From the NCBI RefSeq assembly GCF_029203305.1, contig NC_089461.1:496001-560000 (forward strand): a stretch of DNA of 64,000 nucleotides, written 5' to 3'. The translations under genes and the position numbers were made by a program. This document shows positions 1 through 8,464 of the stretch, piece after piece; within the stretch, counting starts at the first letter, position 1, and each line of letters begins with the position of its first letter. Source of the stretch: Yamadazyma tenuis (taxonomy: Eukaryota > Ascomycota > Pichiomycetes > Serinales > Debaryomycetaceae). The notes beneath the pieces are model-generated. The model had not been told where the DNA came from. It saw nothing but the letters and a program-made list of their open reading frames with translations, and searched no databases.

Positions 1-339
1 GGTGGTGGTGAGTCTTTCATGATCGCGTCTTTAATATCGGTTTCCCCTGTTTCCTCTTCTTCGTCTATAAACTCAGACTTGGGAACTTTGATGTCGTCTT
101 CATCTTCCATCATGGGTTCATCTTCCGAGAGTGTCAACCCACCTGAGTTGTTGATGATATCGAGAAGGCGATTTTGGAGGGTTTGGAATGATTTGGTGGA
201 AAACTCTATAGGAACCACATACGTGCTCTTGCCTCTTTTGAATTTCAATATGGTCACCTGCTTCCGTTTATCAACGAGTTTGGGAGGCTATATGTGTTAG
301 AAATGAATATCAGAGCATTAGATACAATATACTTACCAT
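1..339 (-). CDS. Unidentified protein, N-terminal part, with an intron right after the ATG (runs off left edge)
   Basis: The gene reads leftward and is cut by the window edge. Exon 1 would be only the ATG at 337-339. It is followed directly by a GTAAGT donor (331-336), a CTAAC-type branch site near 293-301 and an AG acceptor at 288-289. Exon 2 runs from 287 to beyond base 1 and is open throughout. The spliced product begins MPPKLVDKRKQ, has a lysine-rich stretch and then a long acidic Glu/Asp tail. I do not recognise the family. The splice model is read from the sequence only: donor, branch and acceptor keep frame and the intron is 49 nt. A start further inside exon 2 cannot be excluded. The gene diverges from the next one with 53 bp between the two ATGs. 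Confidence 0.5.
288..336 (-). other. Spliceosomal intron (49 nt) immediately after initiator ATG
   Basis: On the minus strand the sequence reads ATG, then GTAAGT, then CTAAC shortly before ACATATAG, then an open frame. The branch-to-acceptor distance is very short (about 10 nt). Phase is 0. This is inferred from splice signals; no transcript evidence is available. Confidence 0.5.
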
Positions 340-392
340 CTTTAGATGATAATATACGGTCAAACTAAGCGCGAAAATAAATCTACCATTAT

Positions 393-2021
393 ATGATGAG
401 CTTTCTACAGCACTCAAACCATGGGCCGGGAGTAAGGTCGTTGTATCGAGATCTTCTACGAAGCCACAAGAAAGTACTACAAGTAGTCGTTCCGAGTTCT
501 CATGAGACCACATCCAAGTACATAAAACAACAGTTGGAAATTGCAAATACTAATCCCACGCAGTACTTGGAGAGCCTCTCACAGGAAATCAAGTCTAATA
601 TCAAACAAGAGTTTCGACTGGCACAAGCGTATACACGAGGCTCCGCTGTTGAATACAAACTCAAGACGGGCATCAACTTTGCGTCGTTACTCGAAAAGGT
701 TTCCACAGATGATGGGTTTCTTGAGGTTTTACAATTGATTGAACTGCTCAAAGATGAGGAATACGAAAAGTCCGAAATAAAAGCACTGGCTTATCAGAAT
801 AGAGGGATCCACGAGTTCGATGGGAAAATCCCCCAACGTATCGAAAAGACTTTTGCATTTCCCTTGAACCCCATACAAACTCTCTTGACCTCAGATAGAG
901 AAAAGCGGATCCAACATGAACTCACAAACAGTAAGGAGCATCGAAATAAGATCATCAGGCGATACTTGAAACATCTACAGATGTCACAAAGACTAGCGAT
1001 TCCCCATTTGCTCCCCTACACGGCCATTGAACCTTTATCTGATCAAATTAAACTCTCGTCCAAGATCTTCAAGTCCACTTCTATGAAGGCCATCACAGAG
1101 GCATATAACACAACACTAATAGAGGCCATACTCGTTCCCGAAATAGAGCACCAAGTCAACTATCACCACAAGGTGAAACCACTTGAAGAAATCGTCAATG
1201 AAAAGGGCCCCTTCAGAGTCCGTATAAGGTATACTAATGCTGGAACAATCCTGATTCCCTTTCTCAAGACTCAAACTCCAAGGCTTCAACCCATGAAGGA
1301 AGTGGGAATTGCTGTTAAGAACCTGGTCAGAGACGCGGAAATACGAAAGAATTGGGAGTCGACCACCTCCCCTTCTTCCAATGACAAAAAGACCACCGAT
1401 GGAGCTTTTGAAATCGGATGGTACCGAGTGTACGGGCCCAAAGCGACCATGTTCTCGAAAGAGCACCACGCAGAACTCCACTCACAAGAAGCCTTGTGGG
1501 AGTTTTTGCTTGACCAGGAGCTCTTAAAGGGAGTTGATGAGAATGGAGAGCTGGTGACGGTTGAGGAGGTCAGGTCAGATGTTTCTCAGATAAAAAAGTC
1601 ATACACAGATTCGTGGTTGCAAACTCTAAATGAGGTTTCGGGGTACTTTGCTCTGAGGTGCGATCAGCACTATCAGAAGTACGGTGGTAGGTACATCAAC
1701 GCATTGTTCGACGAGAAGATCAAATGGCAGAACCGAATGGACGAGACATTCGAGAAGAAGATTCGATCGTACGAGCAGCTTATCAACAGCTTAGAAGTTG
1801 ACAGAGTGACCATGCACTCTGACCTTGTAAGTCCCAAGTCAAATGGATCATCCTCTGACAAACAATTGGTTACAAACGATAAAAGAGTCAAGAAACGCAG
1901 AGTGGGCATGGGACTCCATGAACGCAGAGGGCTCGGTAAGAGACTCGGTGACTACATGGAGGAGAATGGAGTTCCGTGCTACAAAATTGGCATGAAGTTT
2001 GACAAAAAGTTCCGGTTCTAA
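393..2021 (+). CDS. RRG1: Rrg1-like mitochondrial respiratory-growth protein
   Basis: This 542-aa protein starts at the first of two adjacent ATGs. The N-terminus has an SLYR sequence (residues 16-19), followed by a long helical, basic region. The C-terminal third keeps a pattern I associate with S. cerevisiae Rrg1: a block around residues 395-480 with a QKYGGRYINALFDEKI stretch and a short GDYMEENGV-like ending. In S. cerevisiae Rrg1 is needed for respiratory growth and mitochondrial translation. This protein is about 180 residues longer than the 365-aa yeast one and carries a basic tail rich in Lys/Arg. It is divergent from the left-edge gene and convergent with RTR1, with 65 bp between stops. 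The family assignment is from remembered sequence similarity and is moderate; another LYR-containing mitochondrial protein is possible. Confidence 0.55.
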   Translation: MMSFLQHSNHGPGVRSLYRDLLRSHKKVLQVVVPSSHETTSKYIKQQLEIANTNPTQYLESLSQEIKSNIKQEFRLAQAYTRGSAVEYKLKTGINFASLLEKVSTDDGFLEVLQLIELLKDEEYEKSEIKALAYQNRGIHEFDGKIPQRIEKTFAFPLNPIQTLLTSDREKRIQHELTNSKEHRNKIIRRYLKHLQMSQRLAIPHLLPYTAIEPLSDQIKLSSKIFKSTSMKAITEAYNTTLIEAILVPEIEHQVNYHHKVKPLEEIVNEKGPFRVRIRYTNAGTILIPFLKTQTPRLQPMKEVGIAVKNLVRDAEIRKNWESTTSPSSNDKKTTDGAFEIGWYRVYGPKATMFSKEHHAELHSQEALWEFLLDQELLKGVDENGELVTVEEVRSDVSQIKKSYTDSWLQTLNEVSGYFALRCDQHYQKYGGRYINALFDEKIKWQNRMDETFEKKIRSYEQLINSLEVDRVTMHSDLVSPKSNGSSSDKQLVTNDKRVKKRRVGMGLHERRGLGKRLGDYMEENGVPCYKIGMKFDKKFRF

Positions 2022-2086
2022 TGTAAATTTATCGTTAAATTCGTTTCTGAGACAGTGTCTGAGATAGTCATCAATATACAAATGTA

Positions 2087-2905
2087 TCATACGGTATACC
2101 CGTTGTAGTGCTTGTTGGTAGTGATATACCCGTCGATTTTACGAGGATTGTAAGGAAACTCCTCATCCTCATCATCGTCAAGGACAGCAGAGTCATCCTC
2201 AGCACCTTCGGGCAACGGAGTGTCCCGCTCCACTATCTCGAAATCTTCAATCAATTTGATCAATTCAGACGTATCATGACCAGGCTCATCATCTTCCATG
2301 GTCAAGCCATTCATCATTCTTACTACTTCCAGGAGTGATTTACCCTGGTTCTTCAACTCGTGATGTTTGGCAAGCACCTCCTCTAAGCAGGTAATTCCAT
2401 TTTCATACCACGACCCGGGGTAGTGGAGTGGGAACGGAGGTGCTACAACGATGTTCTTTCGGGCGAATACCGCTTCCGAAGAAAGTTGGTTTCGGTAGAA
2501 TAATGATGCTTGGTAATGCTCCTTACAACAATACTGCGACAAGTATGTGTTGGGTAAGATGATGGATGGTTTTCTATTGTAGATCTGGAATTTGGTTTCG
2601 CCATTATTGCAGGTGGTGGTTCCATTACTGTTACTCGACAAACGACGAACCTGATGCCTGGGGGTATTCTGGCACGTTATATATCCACATTGGTGTTCGA
2701 TGTTTCTCTCCTCCACGATTTCATCGTACGACTGCTGGGTAAGAAACCGGCTCAAGAACTTGAGGAGGTCTATATCCACAGGGTGATCAATGAGAAGTTC
2801 GGTGATGACTAGCAGTAATTTGGAGGTATCGGCGGGGGTTAATAACTCTCTTCCGCCGAAGGGTTCCAACCGGGGAATGAACTGTGGCAAGGTAAGTAAA
2901 GCCAT
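2087..2905 (-). CDS. RTR1: RNA polymerase II CTD phosphatase Rtr1 (RPAP2 family)
   Basis: Rtr1/RPAP2 proteins remove phosphate from Ser5 of the Pol II C-terminal domain repeats during the initiation-to-elongation transition and shuttle between cytoplasm and nucleus. The 272-aa protein shows the family zinc-binding arrangement: C73-x4-C78 (CGYITC) and, after a loop of about 48 residues, a CCKEHY block with C126/C127 and H130, followed by the helical ASLFYRNQLS segment typical of the family. The C-terminus is acidic (DDDEDEE). The ATG is at 2903-2905. The gene is convergent with the RRG1-like gene and divergent from EMP65, which it also neighbours in S. cerevisiae (YER139C next to YER140W). Length and motif order fit the fungal family. 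Confidence 0.9.
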   Translation of the reverse strand: MALLTLPQFIPRLEPFGGRELLTPADTSKLLLVITELLIDHPVDIDLLKFLSRFLTQQSYDEIVEERNIEHQCGYITCQNTPRHQVRRLSSNSNGTTTCNNGETKFQIYNRKPSIILPNTYLSQYCCKEHYQASLFYRNQLSSEAVFARKNIVVAPPFPLHYPGSWYENGITCLEEVLAKHHELKNQGKSLLEVVRMMNGLTMEDDEPGHDTSELIKLIEDFEIVERDTPLPEGAEDDSAVLDDDEDEEFPYNPRKIDGYITTNKHYNGYTV

Positions 2906-3083
2906 TGATGGACAAAAATAGGTATATTGGCAGGTTTATGAATTTTGAACCCAATCGGTATCGACGTTTAAATGATGAGTGTAGTGCAGATCCCAAAACC
3001 AATGTCGTTTCACTATCATTGACACAATAAGGAGCTGAGCCGAACCGAAAATCTAACTTTGCGCACAACCCAAACTGCAATAG

Positions 3084-5075
3084 ATGGTAGGTTCTCCCAT
3101 GTCGACGGCGACATCTGTCCGACCTGACCATGATATACATACGAATTCTCGACCACATCAACGGGCTCCCAGGTCTCGCTCGCGGTCGGGGTCCACCTCG
3201 CGGTCAGCCTCTTCTGCTGCCGCCAGTCGTCAGAGATCAAGGTCTTCAGCCACAGGTTCCTTTATCAATTTTCTTTCCAATGACCCAGCCAGGAATCGCC
3301 CCCAGCCCCGGAACGGTGACAACCGCCATTTCTCACTCTATCGGCTTTTGATGTTGGAGTTGAACATTCCAGGTAATTCCAAACAAAAGTCCGGTTACGC
3401 CCATCTGGCAGATGTGTCAGATCATGAAGCATATGAACAGATCATCGATATGGTCAAAATTCCATGGGTGCTCGAAAAGTTCATGGGGTTGGGACTTATG
3501 ATCTGTACCAACTCATTCTTAACGTTGTTTACGTTGGTTCCCATTAGAATAGTGGTGATCACGTTCATGGCTGTTCAATCAACCATAAGCGAAAAACTGT
3601 ACACTTGGCAATTGATATCACAAAAGTTCAGGTCCGTCCGAAGAGACGTGTTGACGGTGGTACTTATACTCCTTTCATTACTGGTATTGTCGCTTCCTCC
3701 AATTGATATTTCCAAAATCTACCACGACGTGAGACGTCAAGCTCAGATCAAGTTGTATGTGACGTTTGGAGTTTTGGAGGTGGCCGATAAGCTTTGCTCT
3801 TCAATCGGTCAAAATATCTTGGGGATAACGTTTGACCTTATTGAATCGCCTCCCACTCGTAAGAACTACTTTAGCACCGTGCTTTTCTTCTTGGGCTCCG
3901 TCGCTTACTTGTGTTTACATGCCTACGTCTTGCTCTATCAAACGGTTTCTTTGAACGTGGCTGCCAATTCGTATTCGAATGCGTTGCTTACGTTGTTGTT
4001 TTCCAACCAGTTCTCCGAGTTAAGAGGTTCTGTGTTCAAGAAATTTGATAGAGAAGGGTTGTTCCAACTCTCGATGGCCGATTTGACAGAGAGATTCCAA
4101 CTTTCTTTGATGTTGGGAATGATTACCTTGAGAAATATCTTGCAGTTGAACAGCATTGGTCTGGGAATGATTCCAAGTAGTTGGCAAACTTGGAACAAAT
4201 GGTTTGGTGCATTGTTTGGCCCTAGTATTGTTGTACTAGGAAGTGAGATTCTTGTAGATTGGCTAAAACATTGTTATATCTCCAAATTCAATAGAATCAA
4301 ACCAAGAGTCTATTACAACTTTATTTATGTGTTGGCGTTGGATTATGTCGAGGTGTTTAGCTCCTCATCTCACAAAACTAGTGGTGAATATGAATTGTCT
4401 GACTATACTATTTTGACCAGGAGAATTGGATTACCTCTTTTGGCGACCACCGTTTGCTACTTGCGAATGTCACTTGGAAACTTTGTAACTTTGTTTACAG
4501 TGGAAACATCTTCTACCGTATACTCGGTTCTTTCCAGTGTATTGCTTATGTCCGTCACGTTTGTGATTCTCCTTTTGCTTCGCTTAATGCTTGGAATTGC
4601 CTTACTTAAAGTTACGAACGCCATTAAGGTGAACCATGAGAACAAACTTGATGAGGTCCATGACTCTATATTGGAGACCTCCGAGTTGATGATCCCCGAA
4701 CATGTCGATGCCAACAGCACCTTCCCATCTATCCAGTTAAGTCCCACCCCTTCTTTGCTCTTAAGAAGAGAAGGTTTACTTCCAGAGGCTGAGGACTTGA
4801 ACACAACACCATTATCACCATTATCACCCGTCTCACCTCAATCACCAATTCCGAAGACAGCTGCAGATATCAGCTTCTTACCTGGCCTTCCAAACACTGA
4901 GATGTCTACCATCAATCCAGCTACTAGAGAATTCTTGTATGACAACAATGAAAACATTCCTCCCACTCCAGAAGAGAAGAGGAACAAAGATTTCATCGAG
5001 AAATTCGAAACCAGCTATGACGAAGGATTAGGCGAAGTTCAGCGATACGAGATGTCCTCCAAGCGTATTTGGTGA
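3084..5075 (+). CDS. EMP65: Emp65/TAPT1-family ER membrane protein
   Basis: This 663-aa polytopic protein has the TAPT1/Emp65 signature. A short helical block, SLYRLLMLELNIPG, sits near residue 90, before the first membrane segments. Later it has an RDILQ-like stretch, here MITLRNILQLNS near residue 350. In S. cerevisiae Emp65 works with Slp1 in the ER membrane to protect soluble proteins from degradation. The N-terminal 80 residues are Ser/Arg-rich and disordered. About six to eight hydrophobic segments lie between residues 130 and 515. The C-terminal 140 residues are hydrophilic, with a Ser-Pro repeat (SPLSPVSPQSP) that could be a phosphorylation platform. The ATG at 3084 is preceded by a TGCGCAC element 18 nt upstream. 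An alternative start at residue 6 (MSTATS) exists. Confidence 0.85.
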   Translation: MVGSPMSTATSVRPDHDIHTNSRPHQRAPRSRSRSGSTSRSASSAAASRQRSRSSATGSFINFLSNDPARNRPQPRNGDNRHFSLYRLLMLELNIPGNSKQKSGYAHLADVSDHEAYEQIIDMVKIPWVLEKFMGLGLMICTNSFLTLFTLVPIRIVVITFMAVQSTISEKLYTWQLISQKFRSVRRDVLTVVLILLSLLVLSLPPIDISKIYHDVRRQAQIKLYVTFGVLEVADKLCSSIGQNILGITFDLIESPPTRKNYFSTVLFFLGSVAYLCLHAYVLLYQTVSLNVAANSYSNALLTLLFSNQFSELRGSVFKKFDREGLFQLSMADLTERFQLSLMLGMITLRNILQLNSIGLGMIPSSWQTWNKWFGALFGPSIVVLGSEILVDWLKHCYISKFNRIKPRVYYNFIYVLALDYVEVFSSSSHKTSGEYELSDYTILTRRIGLPLLATTVCYLRMSLGNFVTLFTVETSSTVYSVLSSVLLMSVTFVILLLLRLMLGIALLKVTNAIKVNHENKLDEVHDSILETSELMIPEHVDANSTFPSIQLSPTPSLLLRREGLLPEAEDLNTTPLSPLSPVSPQSPIPKTAADISFLPGLPNTEMSTINPATREFLYDNNENIPPTPEEKRNKDFIEKFETSYDEGLGEVQRYEMSSKRIW

Positions 5076-5136
5076 TAATTCTTCTGTATTCTTAACAACT
5101 ATTTACATGCATTCTAATTTATATACATCACCATCT

Positions 5137-6510
5137 TCAAGTGGTGTTTTTCAAAGCTTTTAGGATCTGGTTAGCGGCTTGAGGTCTCACTCTTTTAAGC
5201 CTAGCACAAAAGGAAAGGCAACCTGTTAAAAGGGCCAAGGCACCAGCTTGATGCAAAGCTGCCAAAGGTATTGGAACGAGGTAAATCAAGGTAGATATAC
5301 CCAAAGTAGCTTGTAAGGTTACTAGACCCATCATTCCACCTAGAGCCCTCATTGCCGGTCTGGGAATGATTGTTCTATACTTAAGGGAATAGGTATGGGC
5401 TGCTAGCACGGCAAAAAAGGTGGAGGTGGCCATGATTCTGTGGACCAACTGAACGGTGGTGGGGTTTTCAAAAATATTTCTCCAAAACAAGTCAGAATGA
5501 TCTTCTTTCCGAGCAAATGTATCAGACATCAATTCATTATAGCTGGGAAGGTAATCATCTCCCATATGAGGAAAAGTATTATATATTAAACCAGCGTCCA
5601 AACCAGCAACCATTCCTCCTGACATCGCTGTGAAGAAGGTGAGGGTCAACAAAGCCCAAGCCATGGTTCTAATGCCATTCAACTTTGGGGAGCCCAACTT
5701 GGAAAGTAAGGTCTTCACATACTCAGGATCAACTTTGGCCTGACTCAACAATTTGTTCTCGGTCAAAATCTCAAACCCGGACCACAATACCCCCAAGTAC
5801 ATGACAAAAGCAGCAGCTAAATGGGTGGTTAATCTGTATTGAGAAACCGTGGGTTTTGATTGTCTTTCCATTAATTGTTGCTCATCCAAACCAGACTTCA
5901 CCATCCACCACCCGATGGCTCCTTGTAGCCCCAATAATGCTGTCAACCCCACGAGCCTGTATCTCATATGCGGAGAGATTTTCTTGGAGGACCAGAAGTA
6001 GATGGCAGGTAAGATGAAAAACATCCCAATACATCTCCCGACAAGTCTATGACTCCACTCCATGTAGAAAATAAATTTGAACTCATCCAAGGTGATGTGT
6101 GAATTCAACTGCTTGAACTCGGGCGAATCCTTGTACTTTATGAACTCAGATTCCCAATCAGCTTGGTTCAATGGAGGTATTGCCCCAGTGATTGGTTTCC
6201 ATTCAGTGATAGATAATCCAGACTCGGTCAATCTGGTCAAACCTCCCAACACCACGATCCCGAACACCAAAGTGGACGTTCCGAAGAGCCAGTAGCTTAC
6301 ACCCTTGTTCGAAATGGCGGGAAATTGTTTGGGGATTTTTGTGGTTAATGGGGTTGAGTTACCAGCGGCTCTGAGAGAGGCAGTCGAGTAACTCTTAAAA
6401 TTGAAAGCTTGGTTGGCCGAAAAAAAAGTTCTTTGCAGTCGCAAGAGCTTGCTAACCTTAAGTCCATGGAAGATGGAGTTACCGGTGAAGTACAACTTCG
6501 ACTTGAACAT
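5137..6510 (-). CDS. COX15: Heme A synthase Cox15 (mitochondrial inner membrane)
   Basis: Cox15 oxidises heme O to heme A for cytochrome c oxidase, together with Cox10, ferredoxin and its reductase. The 457-aa protein has an N-terminal presequence-like region rich in Arg/Ser (about residues 1-55) and eight predicted membrane spans. The four conserved heme-ligand histidines occur in recognisable contexts: EWSHRLVGR, TTHLAAAFV, QLVHRIMAT and ALHQAGALALL. The GGLTRLTESGLSITEWKP block after the first span is diagnostic for the family. The gene is convergent with EMP65 and head-to-head with the unidentified membrane protein at 6639, sharing a 128-bp promoter. In S. cerevisiae COX15 is also next to EMP65 (YER141W, YER140W). 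Confidence 0.95.
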   Translation of the reverse strand: MFKSKLYFTGNSIFHGLKVSKLLRLQRTFFSANQAFNFKSYSTASLRAAGNSTPLTTKIPKQFPAISNKGVSYWLFGTSTLVFGIVVLGGLTRLTESGLSITEWKPITGAIPPLNQADWESEFIKYKDSPEFKQLNSHITLDEFKFIFYMEWSHRLVGRCIGMFFILPAIYFWSSKKISPHMRYRLVGLTALLGLQGAIGWWMVKSGLDEQQLMERQSKPTVSQYRLTTHLAAAFVMYLGVLWSGFEILTENKLLSQAKVDPEYVKTLLSKLGSPKLNGIRTMAWALLTLTFFTAMSGGMVAGLDAGLIYNTFPHMGDDYLPSYNELMSDTFARKEDHSDLFWRNIFENPTTVQLVHRIMATSTFFAVLAAHTYSLKYRTIIPRPAMRALGGMMGLVTLQATLGISTLIYLVPIPLAALHQAGALALLTGCLSFCARLKRVRPQAANQILKALKNTT

Positions 6511-6638
6511 GGTGAAATCAGACCTATATACAAAGTGGTGTGGTATTTTTTTGCTCTGCGAATAAGCAGATTTTCAACATCACCATTGGTCGCACTCGGT
6601 TTGCGTTTGTGCTGCTGCAAATTGCACAAACGCACTAG

Positions 6639-8096
6639 ATGGATGCAAATTACACCCAAGTGACTTTGATAGCAAATACCGTGTACATATACATGGTATT
6701 GTTGTTTGCATATATTGTGAGCGGTGTCATTATCTACGGGGTGAAAGAGTATCGGATGTCTGCTAAAGATAGAGCTGGATCCATCTCTAGCCAGAAGGCT
6801 GCAAGGGCCAATTGGAGTGAAAATCAAGATGCTCGAAAACGGGGAGACAGCTATCCAGAAGATGAAAAAGATTTAGAAGCTTTGGGATCTCTCAACCGGA
6901 TTGTAGCAGAGCCTATAGTCGCTCCTTCAATGTCTTTAAGCCAGTCTAGCCAGTCCACCACTGAACTGGTTTCCGCATCTGAGTTTGTGGAAGAGATAGA
7001 GGAATTCAAGAGAATCAGAATCATATACGACGAAGTCAACTCTAGTGAAACAAAGTCCATTTCCGAATACCTTCACCAGCCTCTCAGGAACAACAAAATT
7101 GTCTACAGTATGAAAGACCTCCATGATATTCAAATGGAGATGGAACGGGAGTTCAAGCAGAGTGACAACCTTTCCAAATCGAAGGTAATCAAGTTATCAA
7201 AAGTGTTACTGTTCCGTCTGATCATCCCCAAGACAGAAACACCCAGTGTCTTCTTAAACAACAAGCTGATCAACAAAATCAAATATGATTTGGTGGATCT
7301 GAAAGGTTTGGACTTGGCCAGTAAAATGCTTCTGCTTTTCCAGTTTGTGTCCATGGGTGTCAATGATAACAATAACAACTACTTCTTGAACTCGTTTAAC
7401 GAGCTTGTTGAGTACGTCACAGACACGGGGATTTTGTTTGAACTCTTGGAGAAGATCACCAGCCCAAGTCTTAAGGAGTTAATGGTGGACATGATCTTAA
7501 ACTACTGCTGGAAGCACTGGAATCAGCACGGAGAGGCTAATGGGAAGGTTATCCAAAGCCGTACAATCATTTTCCGGATATTGTGCAATTTGAAAATCGG
7601 TGTCAGCTCTATCGAGAGCTGGGGGCCTTCCCGATCAAGAAATCGAATCGAGTTCAAGGTCCAAACCATCATGCGAGAAATCACCAAAAGAGCCAAGTGC
7701 AATGATTACTTGGAACTCATACCCATGATCTCGCAGGCGGTGGAGATCATAGAGGCGGTGAGCTTAAAGTTCATTTTCTACGATATGCTTCTTATTATTC
7801 TCAAGCTGCACCACAAGTGCTGCATGCACGACTACTTGTTGGACACCCACACCGATTTGAAAGAAGTGGTTCAACATGGGTTTTGGTACAAACATGAGCG
7901 CAAGCTCGTTGCAAAGACCCAGGAAATTTTTGATTTTCTCGTGGCTGTCAACGGACAGATTTATAGTTGGTACACTGAAATCTTACAGGGGAGAATCTAC
8001 GTCTCAAGTGCCTCAGGTGTGGGTCCTTTGATGAGAGATATCCCCAGTGAGTACAAGCCGACACCTCCGGGGGGCTGGAAATTTGTCAGGAAGTAA
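6639..8096 (+). CDS. Unidentified single-span membrane-anchored protein, 485 aa
   Basis: I do not recognise this protein. The first ~10 residues are polar, followed by one strongly hydrophobic segment (about residues 11-34), then a basic stretch and a Ser-rich linker to about residue 120. This suggests an N-terminal signal anchor with the bulk of the protein on one side of the membrane. From residue ~150 to 460 the sequence is helical and leucine-rich with regularly spaced hydrophobics, like an armadillo- or HEAT-type fold. It ends with a Pro/Gly-rich tail (TPPGGWKFVRK). Codon use and length are those of a real gene. It shares a short bidirectional promoter with COX15, so co-expression with mitochondrial genes is possible but unproven. 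A homology search with residues 150-460 would be decisive. Confidence 0.75.
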   Translation: MDANYTQVTLIANTVYIYMVLLFAYIVSGVIIYGVKEYRMSAKDRAGSISSQKAARANWSENQDARKRGDSYPEDEKDLEALGSLNRIVAEPIVAPSMSLSQSSQSTTELVSASEFVEEIEEFKRIRIIYDEVNSSETKSISEYLHQPLRNNKIVYSMKDLHDIQMEMEREFKQSDNLSKSKVIKLSKVLLFRLIIPKTETPSVFLNNKLINKIKYDLVDLKGLDLASKMLLLFQFVSMGVNDNNNNYFLNSFNELVEYVTDTGILFELLEKITSPSLKELMVDMILNYCWKHWNQHGEANGKVIQSRTIIFRILCNLKIGVSSIESWGPSRSRNRIEFKVQTIMREITKRAKCNDYLELIPMISQAVEIIEAVSLKFIFYDMLLIILKLHHKCCMHDYLLDTHTDLKEVVQHGFWYKHERKLVAKTQEIFDFLVAVNGQIYSWYTEILQGRIYVSSASGVGPLMRDIPSEYKPTPPGGWKFVRK

Positions 8097-8464
8097 TATG
8101 CTCATATGATTTAGGAAAACGATATTGCTCGAGGTATTCAAGTGGGTAAGAATGAGACAAATTTTTTGATGGATTTGTAGATTTTGCAACAATTGAAGGC
8201 GGTTTCACCAATGGCACCAAAACACATAAATAGATCATCTTAAGAATTTAACTAGAAAAGACGAGCTAGCAGCCCGTACACAGAAACAACCTGGTGGTAT
8301 GTAACCTTTCCCCTATCGAATGAGCTAATTCGACAACCTTTTCGAAGGCACGATTGAGGTGAGCAAATTTGCCGCCCAATTGGGAACGGCTCATGGTTCA
8401 AACTTTTGCATATATAATGAGGAGCCGCCAGTAAAACCAGTGCGTTTTGTGAGAGCTGCAAAAC
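8097..8464. other. Promoter region of the ferric reductase gene
   Basis: This 368-bp gap lies between two genes transcribed rightward. It is AT-rich at its left end (likely 3' UTR of the upstream gene) and holds a TATATAA box near its right end. I see no other gene or repeat in it. Confidence 0.5.
8411..8417 (+). promoter_or_regulatory. TATA box of ferric reductase gene
   Basis: TATATAA lies 47 bp upstream of the ATG at 8465. A strong TATA box fits an inducible gene such as an iron-regulated reductase. This is inference from position and sequence. Confidence 0.45.

Noticed and set aside
19..300. Open frame of 93 codons on the plus strand at the left edge
   Set aside because: It is antisense to a better-supported minus-strand exon with acidic, protein-like composition and consistent splice signals; the plus-strand product is Ser-rich low complexity.
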